64,000 nucleotides of DNA from Excoecaria cochinchinensis (taxonomy: Eukaryota; Streptophyta; Magnoliopsida; Malpighiales; Euphorbiaceae). The DNA is taken from positions 5,782,501-5,846,500 of the forward strand of contig CANTUQ010000037.1 of assembly GCA_947683425.1 (NCBI GenBank), in the 5' to 3' direction. Shown in pieces: positions 34,434 to 46,639 of the stretch. A program made the translations under genes and the position numbers. Below the pieces are notes generated by a model. It was not told where the DNA came from. It was given only the letters and a program-made list of their open reading frames with translations, and did not search any database. Numbering within the stretch: position 1 is the stretch's first letter; each line of letters begins with the position of its first letter.

Positions 34434-35065
34434 ATTTTCACTTTACATATGCCTAGAAAATAAAAAATTGTGTTTTATGTTATCATGCTTTTATCTATTC
34501 ACTTGTCTAGAATTTTTTTAATTTTTTTTAATGAATTTATAGCTTAATTTAATTTATTTGAATTTCATGAGTGCAACTTTTAATACACTTAACTTATGTA
34601 TGAGATTTTAAGGTGTCGTTGAATTTTAATAAAAGTTTGAAGATACTAGAAGATTGAACTAATATTCTTTTATTTTTAATTAATTAGAATTGTAAACATT
34701 CACCAAAAAAATAATGTATATATATAGAGAGAGGAAGTATTCATTATTATTATTATTATTTAAAATTTTAAATGAGAAAAAATTACAGTATATTTATGCG
34801 TATTTATAAAAATTATTTGACATGACAAAACTAGTATACGTATACGTATGATATATAGTATAGTATAGATATCAAGAGTAAAAAGTAGGTCGAGATTTAA
34901 GTGCTTCAACTAGAATTGATAAAATATAGAAGCAGCTGCTTTTTCATTATTTAGCTTTTAAGAAAATTTTCAATTCCCAATAGATTTTATAGAAAAAGAA
35001 AAGAAATGGGAACTTAAAGAGGGAGGAGTAACGGTATTTTTGTATGAATACATATTGTCAACCCC

Positions 35066-35300
35066 CACAAAATGTCAATATCCTTTTTATTTTGTTGTTC
35101 AATGTTCTTCTGTTCGACTTTTTCAATTTTATGGGTTGATTAATCCGACTCCATATTTAGGAGCAGTTCTCTGAATATTATATTGTCAGCGAATTATGGC
35201 CCACAAAATGTCAATATCCTTTTTTATTTTTTTTTTCAATGTTCTTCTGTTCCTTTTTTTTTAATTTTATGGGATCGATTAATCCGATTCCATAATATTA
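35066..35300. repeat. 136-bp direct duplication in the terpene synthase upstream region
   Basis: 'cacaaaatgtcaatatcc' occurs at 35066 and 35202, each followed by 'caatgttcttctgttc', an 'aattttatggg' block and 'gattaatccga.tccata'. The two units are about 85% alike by eye with short indels. The second unit ends about 490 bases before the predicted start codon. Confidence 0.8.
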
Positions 35301-35725
35301 TACACTTCAGGGATGAGATAAAATTAAATATGATATAAAATTGTATCTGAAATATCATTAAAGAGAATTCAAATTTTTTATTACTCGAAACAATAACTAC
35401 TAATAAATTTCTTTTTTTTTCTAATATATATATATATATATATTCTAAACTAAAATATCAAGAGAATTATACAATTTGCATTTGGATAGAAGTTAAGAAT
35501 TTGCCGACATGTGGTAATAATAATAGTGTGTTTTTTTTTTAAAAAAAAAAAAGAAATCTTCCGGCTTTGGTCATATTTGGCTACGAAACAGAATTAATTG
35601 CTTCATTTATATCTAGCGTTACGAAGACCAAAAATTGGTATTCAAATGATGTTGAATTGGCAGACAGATTGGAATTCAATGATCTAGTTGATCAAATGGA
35701 TATTTTATAAATATAAATATTTGAT

Positions 35726-35737
35726 TATATATATAAA
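35726..35737 (+). promoter_or_regulatory. likely TATA box of the terpene synthase
   Basis: 'tatatataaat' lies about 57-68 bases upstream of the ATG at 35794, which would leave a short leader. It is a motif-only call in AT-rich DNA. Confidence 0.4.
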
Positions 35738-35793
35738 TGTGTGTTAGTAGATTATAGAAGAGAGTTTTAAAGCTTAAGAAAGTAAGTGCGATA

Positions 35794-38700
35794 ATGATTG
35801 GGAGCAAGAGCATCTTTACATGCTTAAAAATGCATGGTTCACCCAACAATCCGGTTCGACGCTCAGCCCGATCAACATCATACCACAACTCCTCTTTCAA
35901 ATGCCACTTCACCACCATGCCTCCGACACCAAAGCTACCGGTAAATAAATTAAGTTTTTAATTACAATTTTTGTAATTAATCTATATAATTTGTTTCAAT
36001 TCCACTTCTCTATAAAATTTTTTAGAACGAATTTTATCTGTGATAATTAAACTTTTTATTTTAATCGAAAAGTTACAAATATTTTTTTAATAAAAAAATA
36101 CCTAAATTTAAGAAAATATTTCAAAAAGCCACTTTCAAAAATTTGCGATAGAATTCTACCTAAAATCCTTATTAGCCACCACATCAGCTTGCCACATGGG
36201 ATAACTATTATATCAGCCACCACATCACACTAATGAAGAGATGACATGTATAAAATTTTACAAATTTTTTTATTTTTAAAATATTTTTACACTTGACATA
36301 TTCTTTTTGGTTGTGATATAACTGTTGGCATAGGTGGTAGGCTATGTGGTGACCTATGTGTCATACACTTGGATAAGATGGGTGATGCGACATGTCAACA
36401 AAAATTTTCGATAAGATTATGTCAAAAATCCGGTTAAAGTGACTTTTTTGAAATATTTTTCTTAATTCAGGTATTTTTTTTTATTAAAAAACTTTATTTT
36501 ATGACTTTTAATAATTATAGATGAAATTAATCCGAAATTTCATGTATTTTTATCCAGTTATAATTTCTATGTTTTATAACCACTGGTGATGTTATTTCTA
36601 AAAATGGGATTCTTGTAGCATTTTCAGGTCTTTTTCTTTTTCATTTTCTTTTTTTTTATTATTCGTTAAAAATAAAATAATAAATAATCGGGAGAGATTG
36701 AATTGAAAGCACACTGTGATTGTCTATTTTAACCTTTTTCCCAATAAATTAATGATGCTTATAAACTGTACCATGTTTCAATTGTCTTGTATAATATCAG
36801 GTCAATCATAAACCCAAAACTATGGAGGATCTGCTAGAAAGAACCCGAAAAGAACTGCTAGAATCATCCAGTCAAATATCAACTATGAATTTGATAGATT
36901 CAGTTCAACGGCTAGGAATCGGATATCGTTTTGAAGAAGAAATCAATATGCTGCTTGATACATTAGTAGATGCTGATATGGGAGAAAATCTCTTTGCTAC
37001 AGCACTTCGCTTTCGGTTGCTCAGGCATAATGGCTTTCCAGCTAACTCTGGTATGTCAACTTTCTTTCATGCATGGTTGCTGAATATATACTATAATAAT
37101 GACTTAGATTAAATTGTTATTGGGATATTATTACTCCATCACCGAAATCATGATTTGGCAGATAAACTATTGTTATGTATAAGAAGTTGAGCTTTTTTTT
37201 GTGAGATAAAAATTATTTTTATGACTAAATTGTTATTGGGATATATAAGTTTTGTAAACATAAATGGTTAACTAAAAAACACTTTTAATTAAATTATTAT
37301 TATTTTTTTTATTTTAATCTGGTTGCTGCCTACAGATGTATTCAGCAAATTCATGAACAAGGATGGGAAGTTTAAGGATTCGTTGAAGAAAGACAGATGG
37401 GGTTTGCTGAGTCTTTACGAGGCATCTTTCTTGGGAGCTAAACATGAAGTTGAATTAATGCAAGCCATGGAATTCACAATAACTCACCTCCAAGAAAAAT
37501 CAACTCCACTCATGATCTCCCAAGCATTGGACCTTCCTCTGCACTTGAGGATGCCAAGGTTGGAAACAACAAACTACATTCATCAACTTAACAAGGAAAC
37601 CAATCACAATTCAGCACTTCTGGATTTGGCCAAGTTAGATTTTAATTCTGTTCAATCACTCCACAAAAAAGAACTGACTGAGATAGTAAGGTGATTTTCA
37701 TTTCATCAAGAATATTTAGTGTCATCTACATGGAACTTTTGCTTATACATATATGAGTTAATTTCATCCATGTTAGATCACAGTTAATTCAATTGGTTGA
37801 GAGTTTGGCTATTCTATTAATTGACTAAAGTTTAAATCACATTTTCTCCCGCTAGGAGCTGACCTAAGATTTTAGACAAAGGGGTAAGGTAAATTCGGTG
37901 AAAATTAATATTAAAAACATAAATTTTATTCAAATGAATATAAGGGGGCAAATAGTTAAATTTAAAGGAGTAAAATTGAAATTTATTAAAAAAATTTAAA
38001 AGAAAATGATTTTTCTGCCCAATTATATATATATATATATATATTTGGGCAGAAAAATCATTTTCTTTTAAAATTTTTTAATAAATTTCTTACTATATTT
38101 ATACCCCCAATAAAGATTTGATAAAAAAAATCTTCAACAAAATTACCACAACTTTTAAAATATTACAATAAAGTTACTTTAGTCAAAAAATCATGAATCT
38201 AACGTTAAAAAGCTACATGATAAGTAACGCTAACTTGAAATATGTACACGGTATGTTTTGAAAGGTTTTATATGACATTATTTGAAATATGCTAAGCATG
38301 CTATTGCCAAATTTATGATTTTTTTACTAAAGTGAATTTAATTATAATAATTTAAAAATTGAAATATTTTTATGAAATAAATTTTTTTGACCGTATTATT
38401 TTATAATATAAGTCCATTTATTATGGATGAAATTAACTCTAGATACAGTTATTGATGTTATTTTATTTTGTTGAAATAGATGGTGGAAACAGTTGGGACT
38501 TGTTGATAAACTTGGTTTCGGTAGAGATCGACCCCTAGAATGCTTCCTATGGACTGTTGGCATATTTCCAGAACCTTATTACTCCAATTGCCGTATTGAA
38601 TTAACAAAAACTATTGCCATTTTACTAGTTATCGATGATATTTTTGATACGTATGGCTCACTACCCGACCTTGTTCATTTTACCGAAGCGATTCAAAGGT

Positions 38701-41165
38701 GTGTGCTTGTCATTCTAAATATGAAATTCGATTATTTTATGTACAATTTTTTAATTGTAGGGCTTTAATCACTGCTCAGTTATTTATTAGGTGGGATCTA
38801 AGTGCAATGGAATCACTTCCTGAGTATATGAAGATATGTTATATGGCACTTTACAATACTACTAATGACATTGCCTATATGGTCCTCAAACAACATGGAT
38901 GGAGCGTTGTTCCTCACCTTAAACGAGTGGTACCTACCTACCCATTAATTTTGAGTTGACTATTAATTTATCTTTAAATTCTTACTTACTTTTCAATTTA
39001 ATCCTTAATCTAAAATTATCTTACAAATTGGGATCTAATCTTTAGTTACACTCCAATTCAAGAAATCTATCTAAATTAATCCACATCACATCTAAAATTA
39101 AAACCCAAGTCATATTCTATTAGTTTTAAGTGGGATTATGAATGAATTCCTTTTATTGAAAGGTAATTAATTAAATATTAAGCTAATTTATATATATATA
39201 TATAAATATGTTAGAAAGTAGAGGCTACAATGGTTTCAAAACCGTCAGTTTTGGTTTTGGGAGTACCGATTTCGATTTTATAAATGGTGAATTCAAAATA
39301 GAAATAAAATGGCAACGGCTTTGGATGATTTCGATTTTTTGGTTCCGGCTTAAAACCTTTTTTTTTTTAATTTGATTTAAAAATTATTTTAACTAACTAG
39401 CTAGTATAGGTCCAACTTTAGAAAATTTTAGTTCTCATATTATTTGATTTACAAAATTTAAATTGCTTTTTCATAATTTATGGATGAAATCATCATAAAT
39501 ATATATTTATAATACAAATAATAAAAATGTATAATGTATACTTTATGGTTTCGAAACGAAATCTGGTTCGAATTTTGATTTTTAAAATGTATAACTGTCT
39601 TTTTACAGTTTGAAGCCATGAACTATTATGATTCGATTTAGATTTTGCCTATAACTGTAGTTAAGAAAGTTAATAGGAAAGTGGGTTGGTTATTGTGTAA
39701 ATATTCCTAATATATTTGTATAACCATTTAAGGAAGATAATTATGTATAAACTTTTTTTTTGAAAGTATAATTATATATAAACTTAAGCAAACCGTTATT
39801 ATAATTTTTTTTAATGAAAATTAAACTTTCATTAATAATAAAATTCATCTATGAGATATAAATAAAATTATAAAATTATAAAATACAAAAAATGCACAAA
39901 ACTAATATAATTACTGAAATATTTATCTGAATTTATTAAATAAAAAAATAGATAATGATAACATGTTGTGGATAATCTTATTTGAAGGAAAAATCAAGTT
40001 CATCTATCATATATATATATATAGAGAGAGAGAAATATAGAGATAAAACGATTTTTTTACCCTTGTACTGTTGAAAAGAGTGTAAAAATGCCCTCGAACT
40101 TTTTCTGATAAGTTTTTATTCTTAAACTCTGTTTAATGGTTGGAAAATACTTTCACGATGAATGAAAAAGTCTAGTTGGCAAACGGAATTAACGGCAGTC
40201 AATCACGCGTCGACACGTCAGCTTCCACCTGTCACCCTCTTTCTTAATCAGATTTTAAAAAAAAAAGGCTGATGTGGAAACACTCCTCTCTCCCTATATA
40301 TAGAAAAACTGCCAGAAGGAAACCGTTATTATTAACTCTTGTTTTCATTCATTTGCTGCAGTGGATAGACATGTTTGAAGCTTTCTTAACAGAAGCAAAA
40401 TGGTTCAACAATGGATATATGCCAAAGCTTGAGGAATATTTAATAAATGGAGTAACTAGTGGTGGCACATATATGGCATTGGTTCATTCTTTTTTTCTTA
40501 TGGGGAAAGGTGTGAGTGATGAGACTATTGCACTTATGGAACCATATCCAAATCTCTTCTCTTTATCCGGGAAAATTCTTCGCCTTTGGGATGATCTAGG
40601 AACTTCAAGGGTATGTACATAATTACCAAAACATAGTCGCACACTTTTTTTCTTTCAAAAAAATCCTTTTAATTGTATGCTGTTTTAAATTAGTACTTCC
40701 AATTTTTTATTTCTTACAATTTGGCCCCTCTCTGGTTTTTTAATCTTTTATCTTATTTAAATTTTATCCTTTCTCTTTAGTATATCCTACATCTGCCCCT
40801 GCGCACATGCCTAAAAACATTAATTAATGTTGAATGAATTGAGACATTAGTTTGTTTTGGAACAAATATATACAATGCAGGAGGAGCAAGAGAGAGGAGA
40901 TGTAGCATCGAGTATAGAATGTTATATGAGAGAGAAGGCAATTGTATGTGAGGAAGAAACAAGGAAACAAGTAAGGCAACAAATTCGTAGCTTATGGATA
41001 GAACTTAATGGAGAGTTAATTGGCCCAGCTGCAATGCCTCTAGCCATTATTAATGCTTCATTTAATCTGGCAAGAACTTCTCAAGTTGTATACCAGCATG
41101 GAGATGACCAAAAGGGCTCAACTGTTTATGATCATGTTCAAGCATTGATCTATCAACCACTCTAA
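35794..41165 (+). CDS. terpene synthase, TPS-g type (linalool/nerolidol synthase-like)
   Basis: Predicted to ionise geranyl or farnesyl diphosphate and make an acyclic terpene alcohol. Seven exons splice in frame on GT-AG sites: 35794-35940, 36801-37050, 37336-37690, 38480-38698, 38791-38929, 40362-40610, 40881-41165. This gives 547 residues, near the family's usual 550-600. Visible motifs are RDR (266-268), DDIFD (303-307, Mg binding) and DDLGTSREE (447-455, the NSE/DTE motif). The RR(x)8W motif is not kept: RRSARSTSYHN has no Trp. That loss, with blocks like YMKICYMALYNTTN and EAKWFNNGYMP, points to the TPS-g clade. The first 49 residues have no Asp or Glu and are rich in Ser, Thr and Arg, like a plastid transit peptide. 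No stop or frameshift is seen. Exon 1 is the least certain; a second ATG lies at codon 13. Confidence 0.88.
36026..36536. mobile_element. MITE-like element in intron 1 of the terpene synthase
   Basis: The left end (about 36026-36145) and right end (about 36420-36536) are imperfect inverted repeats of roughly 110-120 bases: 'aataaaaaaatacct' and 'gaaaatatttcaaaaag' on the left pair with 'aggtattttttttatt' and 'ttttttgaaatattttt' on the right. No ORF lies inside. Exact ends and TSD are not resolved. Confidence 0.6.
37979..38088. repeat. long foldback hairpin in intron 3 of the terpene synthase
   Basis: Arms of about 44 bases (37979-38022 and 38045-38088; core aatgatttttctgcccaa and ttgggcagaaaaatcatt) are almost perfect reverse complements around a (ta)n loop. 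Confidence 0.9.
38930..40361. other. long intron 5 of the terpene synthase with repeat-derived sequence
   Basis: At 1432 bp this is the longest intron. About 39220-39660 has motifs such as 'ttttggttttggga', 'gatttcgattttttggtt' and 'ggtttcgaaacgaaatc' of the kind seen in plant hAT-derived repeats. About 40050-40250 is a separate repeat-like block without coding potential. Neither touches the splice sites. Confidence 0.45.
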
Positions 41166-41746
41166 TTTGGCTGATAGAGCCACATCATCACTATCATGGG
41201 TTTATAATATAATTCTTTCTACATATACAAAATGTATTTTTTAGCCACTTTTCTTAATTAAGGTATTCGACAATATCTGCTTTGATCTGTATCAAAATTA
41301 ATTTTCTTTTTATTCAATAATTATATTCTTTTCTTTTATTTGAAACGAAGTATTTGAGATTTTACTTCAAATATCTATGGAATAAGAATGGGATCACGAA
41401 TGATGGGAGCCTTCATGTTTTAATTAATGTTGTTAAAATTGGATCGAACAAAAAACTTAAGCCGAATAAGTGCTATGATTGTACTAGAGTCAACCGAATT
41501 TTTTCCTTTTCTTTTTGAGGAAATTACTCCAAATACCATGTTTTTGACTTTTTTTTTCAAAAATATAACCCTTTTCTAAAATTTTTCATAAATACCCCTT
41601 TTTAAATTTTTATTTTCAAAAATACAATTTTTTTTTACCAACCCAAATCCAGATCCATTGACCCCCATAAGCAAATTTGACCTCCATTGGGTCGAAGAAA
41701 GAGCGAACACCGCCTGTTGTCTGAGGAAAAGATCCAAGAACAGAAA
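41166..41746. other. 3' flank of the terpene synthase
   Basis: AT-rich with no coding signal. The transcript end of the terpene synthase probably lies in the first 200-300 bases, but no single poly(A) signal stands out. Confidence 0.45.
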
Positions 41747-43823
41747 ATGGCCCATTCTCCACCGCCGCAGCATCCACCGCTTCACCAGAATGATGCCGAT
41801 GAAGACGACGAACTCAGAGAATGCTTCGCTCTATACATATTAGGGTAAAAATGGTAGAGAAGCATTTCCTTCAATGTTTTTATTCTTTTTAAAATTAAGC
41901 AGTGATCCAAAGCTTTTAGAAGGAAATTGATGCTATTATTGAGGACATCAAAGGTAAAAGTAGGTTTAGTTTTAATTGATAGCATCATGCTTCAAATAGT
42001 AACACGAACTCACTTGTATTGATTAACTATTCTTGATTAAGAAAATTTTAAATATTGGTTCTTTAGATACTAAAGCACTTGGAAGCATATTGGTTCTTAA
42101 AACACTAAAGCTCGTTGGTGTTGCTGAAAATCGTGCACGGGATGCTCCAGTTGCACAAGGACTTATGTAAGTTTTGTTTCTTATCTTGTGAAAAACAAGT
42201 TTAGGGGCTATCTAGAATTTTCTAATTTACTGTCAGGGGGCTTCTGTTGCCAATGGGTTTTGATCTAGACCTTGCTGATGCTAGATTATTCAAAACTCAG
42301 TTCTTTCTAAAATTATGAATAGCATAAATTAAAAGCATTTTCTAATTATTTATGTAGCTGCTAGATGTCAAAACGGCTGCATTTCTTAGTGATATTGAAC
42401 TTCCTCTACAAAATGTTGTAAGAAAAAATCATGGTCATAACTGATGTGCTGCAGAATTCGGAGGGTAGATGGCAAACATTTCAAGAATAAATAAATCCTG
42501 CAATACCACTTTAATTTGAAGATGCAACACTTGGAGCCTCTTGAAGTTTTAGAATATATTATTTTGAAAAAAATCTTTGTAGTAAAACATAGCATATGAA
42601 TTTTCTAACAGCATCACTTGGGAGAAGAAAATAGAATAATTGATCATGATGCTTTTGGTCCCTGTAGATCATCTCTTGAAGTATTTGCTTCAAAGGCTAC
42701 ATTTTGGAAATTCTATTTTTTTAATCAATATGTGGAAGTTCAACATTTCCCCTCCATATATGTGGAATTAATTTGTTTAAATAATTCAAGGTTGGTCTTA
42801 TTGAAGTACTTCTTGACATTATTGACTGGAGGGCAAGGGGAAGGAATGGACATTGCTGTCAGATGAAGTGGAATGAATTAGAAGCTTCTATTGGCAGGGT
42901 GCTTGCAATTGGTGTTGTTTTTCTTTTACCCCTTTAACAAAATGGTGATTTACCATTTTTGCTTACTTATAAGGCTCTATGAACTGCAATTGATGGTCTG
43001 GATTAATATATATTTTGCCAACTTTATATTTTTATTTATTTCAGAGTTTCTTATTCTTGTTACATTTATGGAAAGCTCTATCAGGACTTGTATTTTTAAT
43101 ATATTTTGAAACATGTAATTGGTGACACTTGTTTTACAACATGATTGAGAATGATTTCCATGTTCATCTTCTTATTTATTTACATTCATTTTATATTGTC
43201 ATCTTACACAATACATGAAATGTGGCTTCCTTATATTTTCCTTGCTTTTACGATTATTTCATAATAATCTCAAGTACAAAATTATCTGATCCGACTATAA
43301 TGTTGTCCAGATTTTGCACGCATTTGCAATAGAATGAGCACATTGTAATAAAGTGTGTGAGATATTAAATGCCTTGCATTCCCTTTCTCAAGTAATCTAA
43401 TCCTAAAATGTTACCTTTTGGCTGGTGCATGTGATGGAAGCATTATTATTAAATTGCTGCAATTAATTACAGTAAATGATATTTGTGTAAATTATGCTTA
43501 TTTACTTTTTGTGCCTGCTAATACCAATGTTTTATGAGCAGTCGAATCATAATTATTGGATGATAATTGGGTTTGCCAAGATGAAAAGTAATAGTGGCTC
43601 TTTTGAATTGTAGGTGTGGGGAGCTTATAAAGAACAGAAGCATGATTTCTTCCTTCCTGCAAGTGCGCAATCAGCTGAAGTTGGAATTGCTGGTCTAATT
43701 GAGAATTCATCATCAAGACTGACTTATACCTTTCCACCACCGCAAACTGCTTCGACAAGGCCACCTGCACCTACAAGTAGTACTGTATTTGATTCTCATT
43801 GGAAGCAGGATAAATTTTTGTAG
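41747..43823 (+). pseudogene. exon-like pieces of an unrecognised host gene
   Basis: Protein-like pieces lie in order with splice-like edges. The ATG at 41747 starts MAHSPPPQHPPLHQND and an acidic stretch. 41925-41953 reads KEIDAIIEDIKG. 42067-42168 contains LKLVGVAENRARDAPVAQGL. 42358-42417 reads LLDVKTAAFLSDIELPLQNV with a clean acceptor and donor. A piece near 42785-42890 may be part of it. 43614-43823 contains KEQKHDFFLPASAQSAEVG and IENSSSRLTY, then a proline-rich tail ending in TAG. I could not join them into one uninterrupted frame and do not recognise the family. It may be a decayed gene, a real gene with missing exons, or captured fragments. Confidence 0.4.
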
Positions 43824-44146
43824 CAGCAGAAGCAAAATATTGACCCACTAGTTTAGGGAAAAAAATATATACTCGTCTGTATAGCCTCCTATTGTACAAC
43901 TTTCATACATTTCTCTTTTCAGAAAAGAAAATTATTTAGTTCGTTCCTGTGTCTCTTAATGGTTCACTTACACACTTATGGAATCTAGGTAACCCAGCAA
44001 TTTAGTAAATGATTTGATTTGAAAAATGTAAAGTTGAGTGCTTGCCCTTTTGCTACCTAAAAATCCATTGCTAAGTTAAATCAAGTGCATAAAAAAGCTA
44101 AATATGAAAAACAAAAACTAAAGGTATTCGAAAAGTTCAGCAATAC

Positions 44147-44236
44147 CTGTCTCCAAGCATTCCGATGACTAGAGACTTGCCACAGGTATTCGAAAAGTTC
44201 AGCAATACTATATCGGATGTTGAACTTGTCATAAAA
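44147..44236 (-). pseudogene. isolated exon of ubiquitin conjugation factor E4 (UFD2 family)
   Basis: Ninety bases on the minus strand, between an acceptor (…tttcgtgcag) and a donor (gtattg), encode 30 uninterrupted residues including FYDKFNIRYSIAE and YLWQVSSHRNAWRQ. This matches the UFD2 core of plant E4 factors, which lengthen ubiquitin chains on substrates, a family I recognise from FYDKFNIR and LWQVPSHRNAWRQ. No neighbouring E4 exons or U-box are seen, so it is a fragment. About 22 bases of it (gtattgctgaacttttcgaa) are duplicated directly past its 3' edge. It points opposite to the exon pieces at 41747-43823. Confidence 0.7.
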
Positions 44237-44598
44237 CTGCACGAAATAAAAAACAAAAAGAAGTATTATACATCAAAAAATAAAATAAAATAAAACAATA
44301 TGAACTATTATAAATCAAACAGCCAGAAATACCATATATGATGTTGAATACAGGTCTAAACCTTAGTTTATAATTCAACTATAAAACATATGAAACACGC
44401 ATTGACTAACAAGCATGGGCAGTGAAACAAAGAGCTGCAATCACAAAGAGCACACAAAAGATTGCTCAATCAAAGACTAATCACTTAAGGCTAACATGAC
44501 ACACAGACAGATATGGAAAGAAGAATGGAATCAAATTTGAAGATTGAAAGAAGCACAATAAGCTCATGAAATCCAGAGGAAGCACAAGAATATAGTTA

Positions 44599-45515
44599 TG
44601 AATGCAGGCAAGATTAAAGCTAAAGAATGACTTCTAATTAGGAATCATTTTAAAAAAGAGAATCATAAATGAACTGTATTTATGAAATCATATGAAATTA
44701 TAAATGCACCTAATATATAGTTAGTACACGCCTAGTATACGCACTGTATACGCCTAGTACATGCACTATATACGCCTAGTACACGCACTCCATACGCCTA
44801 ATATACAGTTAGTACAAGCCTAGTATATGCACTGTATACGCCTAGTACACGAACTCTATACGCCTAATATACAATCAGTACACGCACAGTACATGACTAG
44901 TACACGCACTGTATACGCCTAGTATACGCACTGTATACATCTAGTACACACACTCTATACGTCTAATATACATTTAGTACACGCATAACACAAGCCTAGT
45001 ACACGCCTAGTATATATACTATATACGTCTAGTATACGCACTATATAAGCCTAGTACATGCACTCTATACGCGAAAGTGTAGACTATATTTATAAATGCA
45101 GGCAAGATTAAAGCTAAAGAGTGACTTCTAAGGAAGCATTTTTAAAAAAGAAAATCATAAATGAACTGTATTTATGAAATCATATGAAATTATAAATACT
45201 CCTAATATACAGTTAGTACACGCACAGTACACGCCTAGTACATGCACTGTATACGTCTAGTACACGCACTCCATATGCCTCATATACAGTTAGTACACAC
45301 ACGATACACGCCTAGTATACGCACTGTATATGCCTAGTACACGAACTCCATACGCCTAATATACTGTTAGTACACATACAGTACACGACTAGTACATACA
45401 CTGTATATGCACTGTATACGTCTAGTACACGCACTCTATACGCCTAATATACAGTTAGTACACGCCTAATATATGCACTGTATACACCTAGTACACGTAC
45501 TCTATACCCTAAGGT
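44599..45515. repeat. 11-bp minisatellite with a 499-bp higher-order period
   Basis: Two arrays (about 44710-45075 and 45195-45515) consist of degenerate 11-base units such as gtatacgccta and gtacacgcact. Each array is preceded by the same lead-in of about 110 bases, 'aatgcaggcaagattaaagc...' at 44599 and 45098. Lead-in plus array has therefore been duplicated as one unit. Confidence 0.85.
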
Positions 45516-45649
45516 ATCAAATCACTGGATACCGTGAAGGTGTCGTCACTAGATACCCGAAGGTATCGAATCACCATCCCATATATGTCCACATTTACAT
45601 CAAATTCTGGCTCAACTAAAGGATTTCACTTTGCACAACATTCACTAAT

Positions 45650-46620
45650 TCACTTCATGTAACATACACTCATTTATTCCATTAAACCAAAACACATCAC
45701 ATAAATAATATTATTTAGTAGAATAATATTATTTAATTACATATATTCTAATTAAATGTATATTTTCATGTATATATTATAGCTAATATTATAATATATA
45801 TTATAACACAATTAATATTGAATTCCATTTCATTCACAACTTTCCATGGCTTCCCACTCATTCACTTTGCATTACTTTTAATTTGCAATAACAAAACTTA
45901 AGCAAATGTATATATACGGGACAAGAAAACAAAATAAGGAAAACAAAAGGGGCTGTCACGAGTCGACACCATTGTGTCGACTCATGACAAAAGGTGGCTG
46001 TGCCAAGTCAGTACAGAGACCACCCATGCCGAGTCGGCACCATTGTGCCGACTTGACACAAAATCTGCACAGGAGGCAGATTCTGCTCCGATCTTGAGGA
46101 CCAATTTTGGACTAGCAAAAGGCATTTTCTGCCTAAATATTCTTCTAAACTTTTGTTCCTCTATTTCTTAGCTTTTCGATGGTACCAATATCACTTAATT
46201 TTGGAGCCATATTTTAAGAGATATGGTCTTGGAAGCACAAACTGCTCCCATGAGCCGGACAGAACAAGAATGCCTATGTTTTGGCCATTTTTGTGTTATT
46301 TAGAGATAAAATTAGCTCATATATATTTCTATGATTTTTGTAGGTATGGAAGTCATAGTTCAATTTTCACTGGAATCATATGATTTGGAGGTCTATACAC
46401 TGAATTAGGACCAAAACATTGACTCGGGCTTAAGTGTGTCCTAACACAGTTTTTCACTAACTCTATTCGCATGCACAATTTATCACTTTTCAAACCAAAA
46501 CTCATCAAAACCATAACATACCAACATAAACACATTTAATTCAACTCAAATCATACATCAAAAATCCAATTTAACACATTTTCATATGAAAAAAAGTCAC
46601 TACAGAACACATGCCAGTGC
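45650..46620. mobile_element. possible LTR fragment similar in layout to LTR B
   Basis: An AT-rich 'cattcactaattcac'-type stretch, a GC-rich hairpin block (45955-46075), an 'aaatctgca' segment and then 'aaaactcatcaaaaccataaca'-type sequence follow each other, the same order of composition as 13150-13830 in solo LTR B. Direct sequence identity is weak and no ends are seen. Confidence 0.3.
45955..46070. repeat. pair of covarying hairpins
   Basis: Hairpin 1 has arms GAGTCGACAC and GTGTCGACTC around 'catt' (about 45959-45982), extended outward by tgtca/tgaca. Hairpin 2 has arms AGTCGGCAC and GTGCCGACT around the same 'catt' (about 46033-46054). The A-to-G change in one arm is matched by T-to-C in the other. 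Confidence 0.9.
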
Positions 46621-46639
46621 ACTTTTAAAGACAAAAAAG

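Larger units (their letters stand above)
34439..35793. other. upstream region of the terpene synthase gene
   Basis: AT-rich flanking DNA without genes. It holds a diverged 136-bp direct duplication (35066-35300) and (ta)n tracts near 35428. A TATA-like stretch lies about 60 bases before the start codon. Confidence 0.6.

Noticed and set aside
36822..37112. Terpene synthase starting at the ATG 36822
   Set aside because: This ATG is inside exon 2. An upstream exon (35794-35940) splices in frame and supplies the RR motif and transit-like region expected of the family.
44599..45515. CRISPR-like repeat-spacer array
   Set aside because: Units are about 11 bases, directly adjacent and degenerate, with no constant repeat and unique spacers, and this is plant nuclear DNA.
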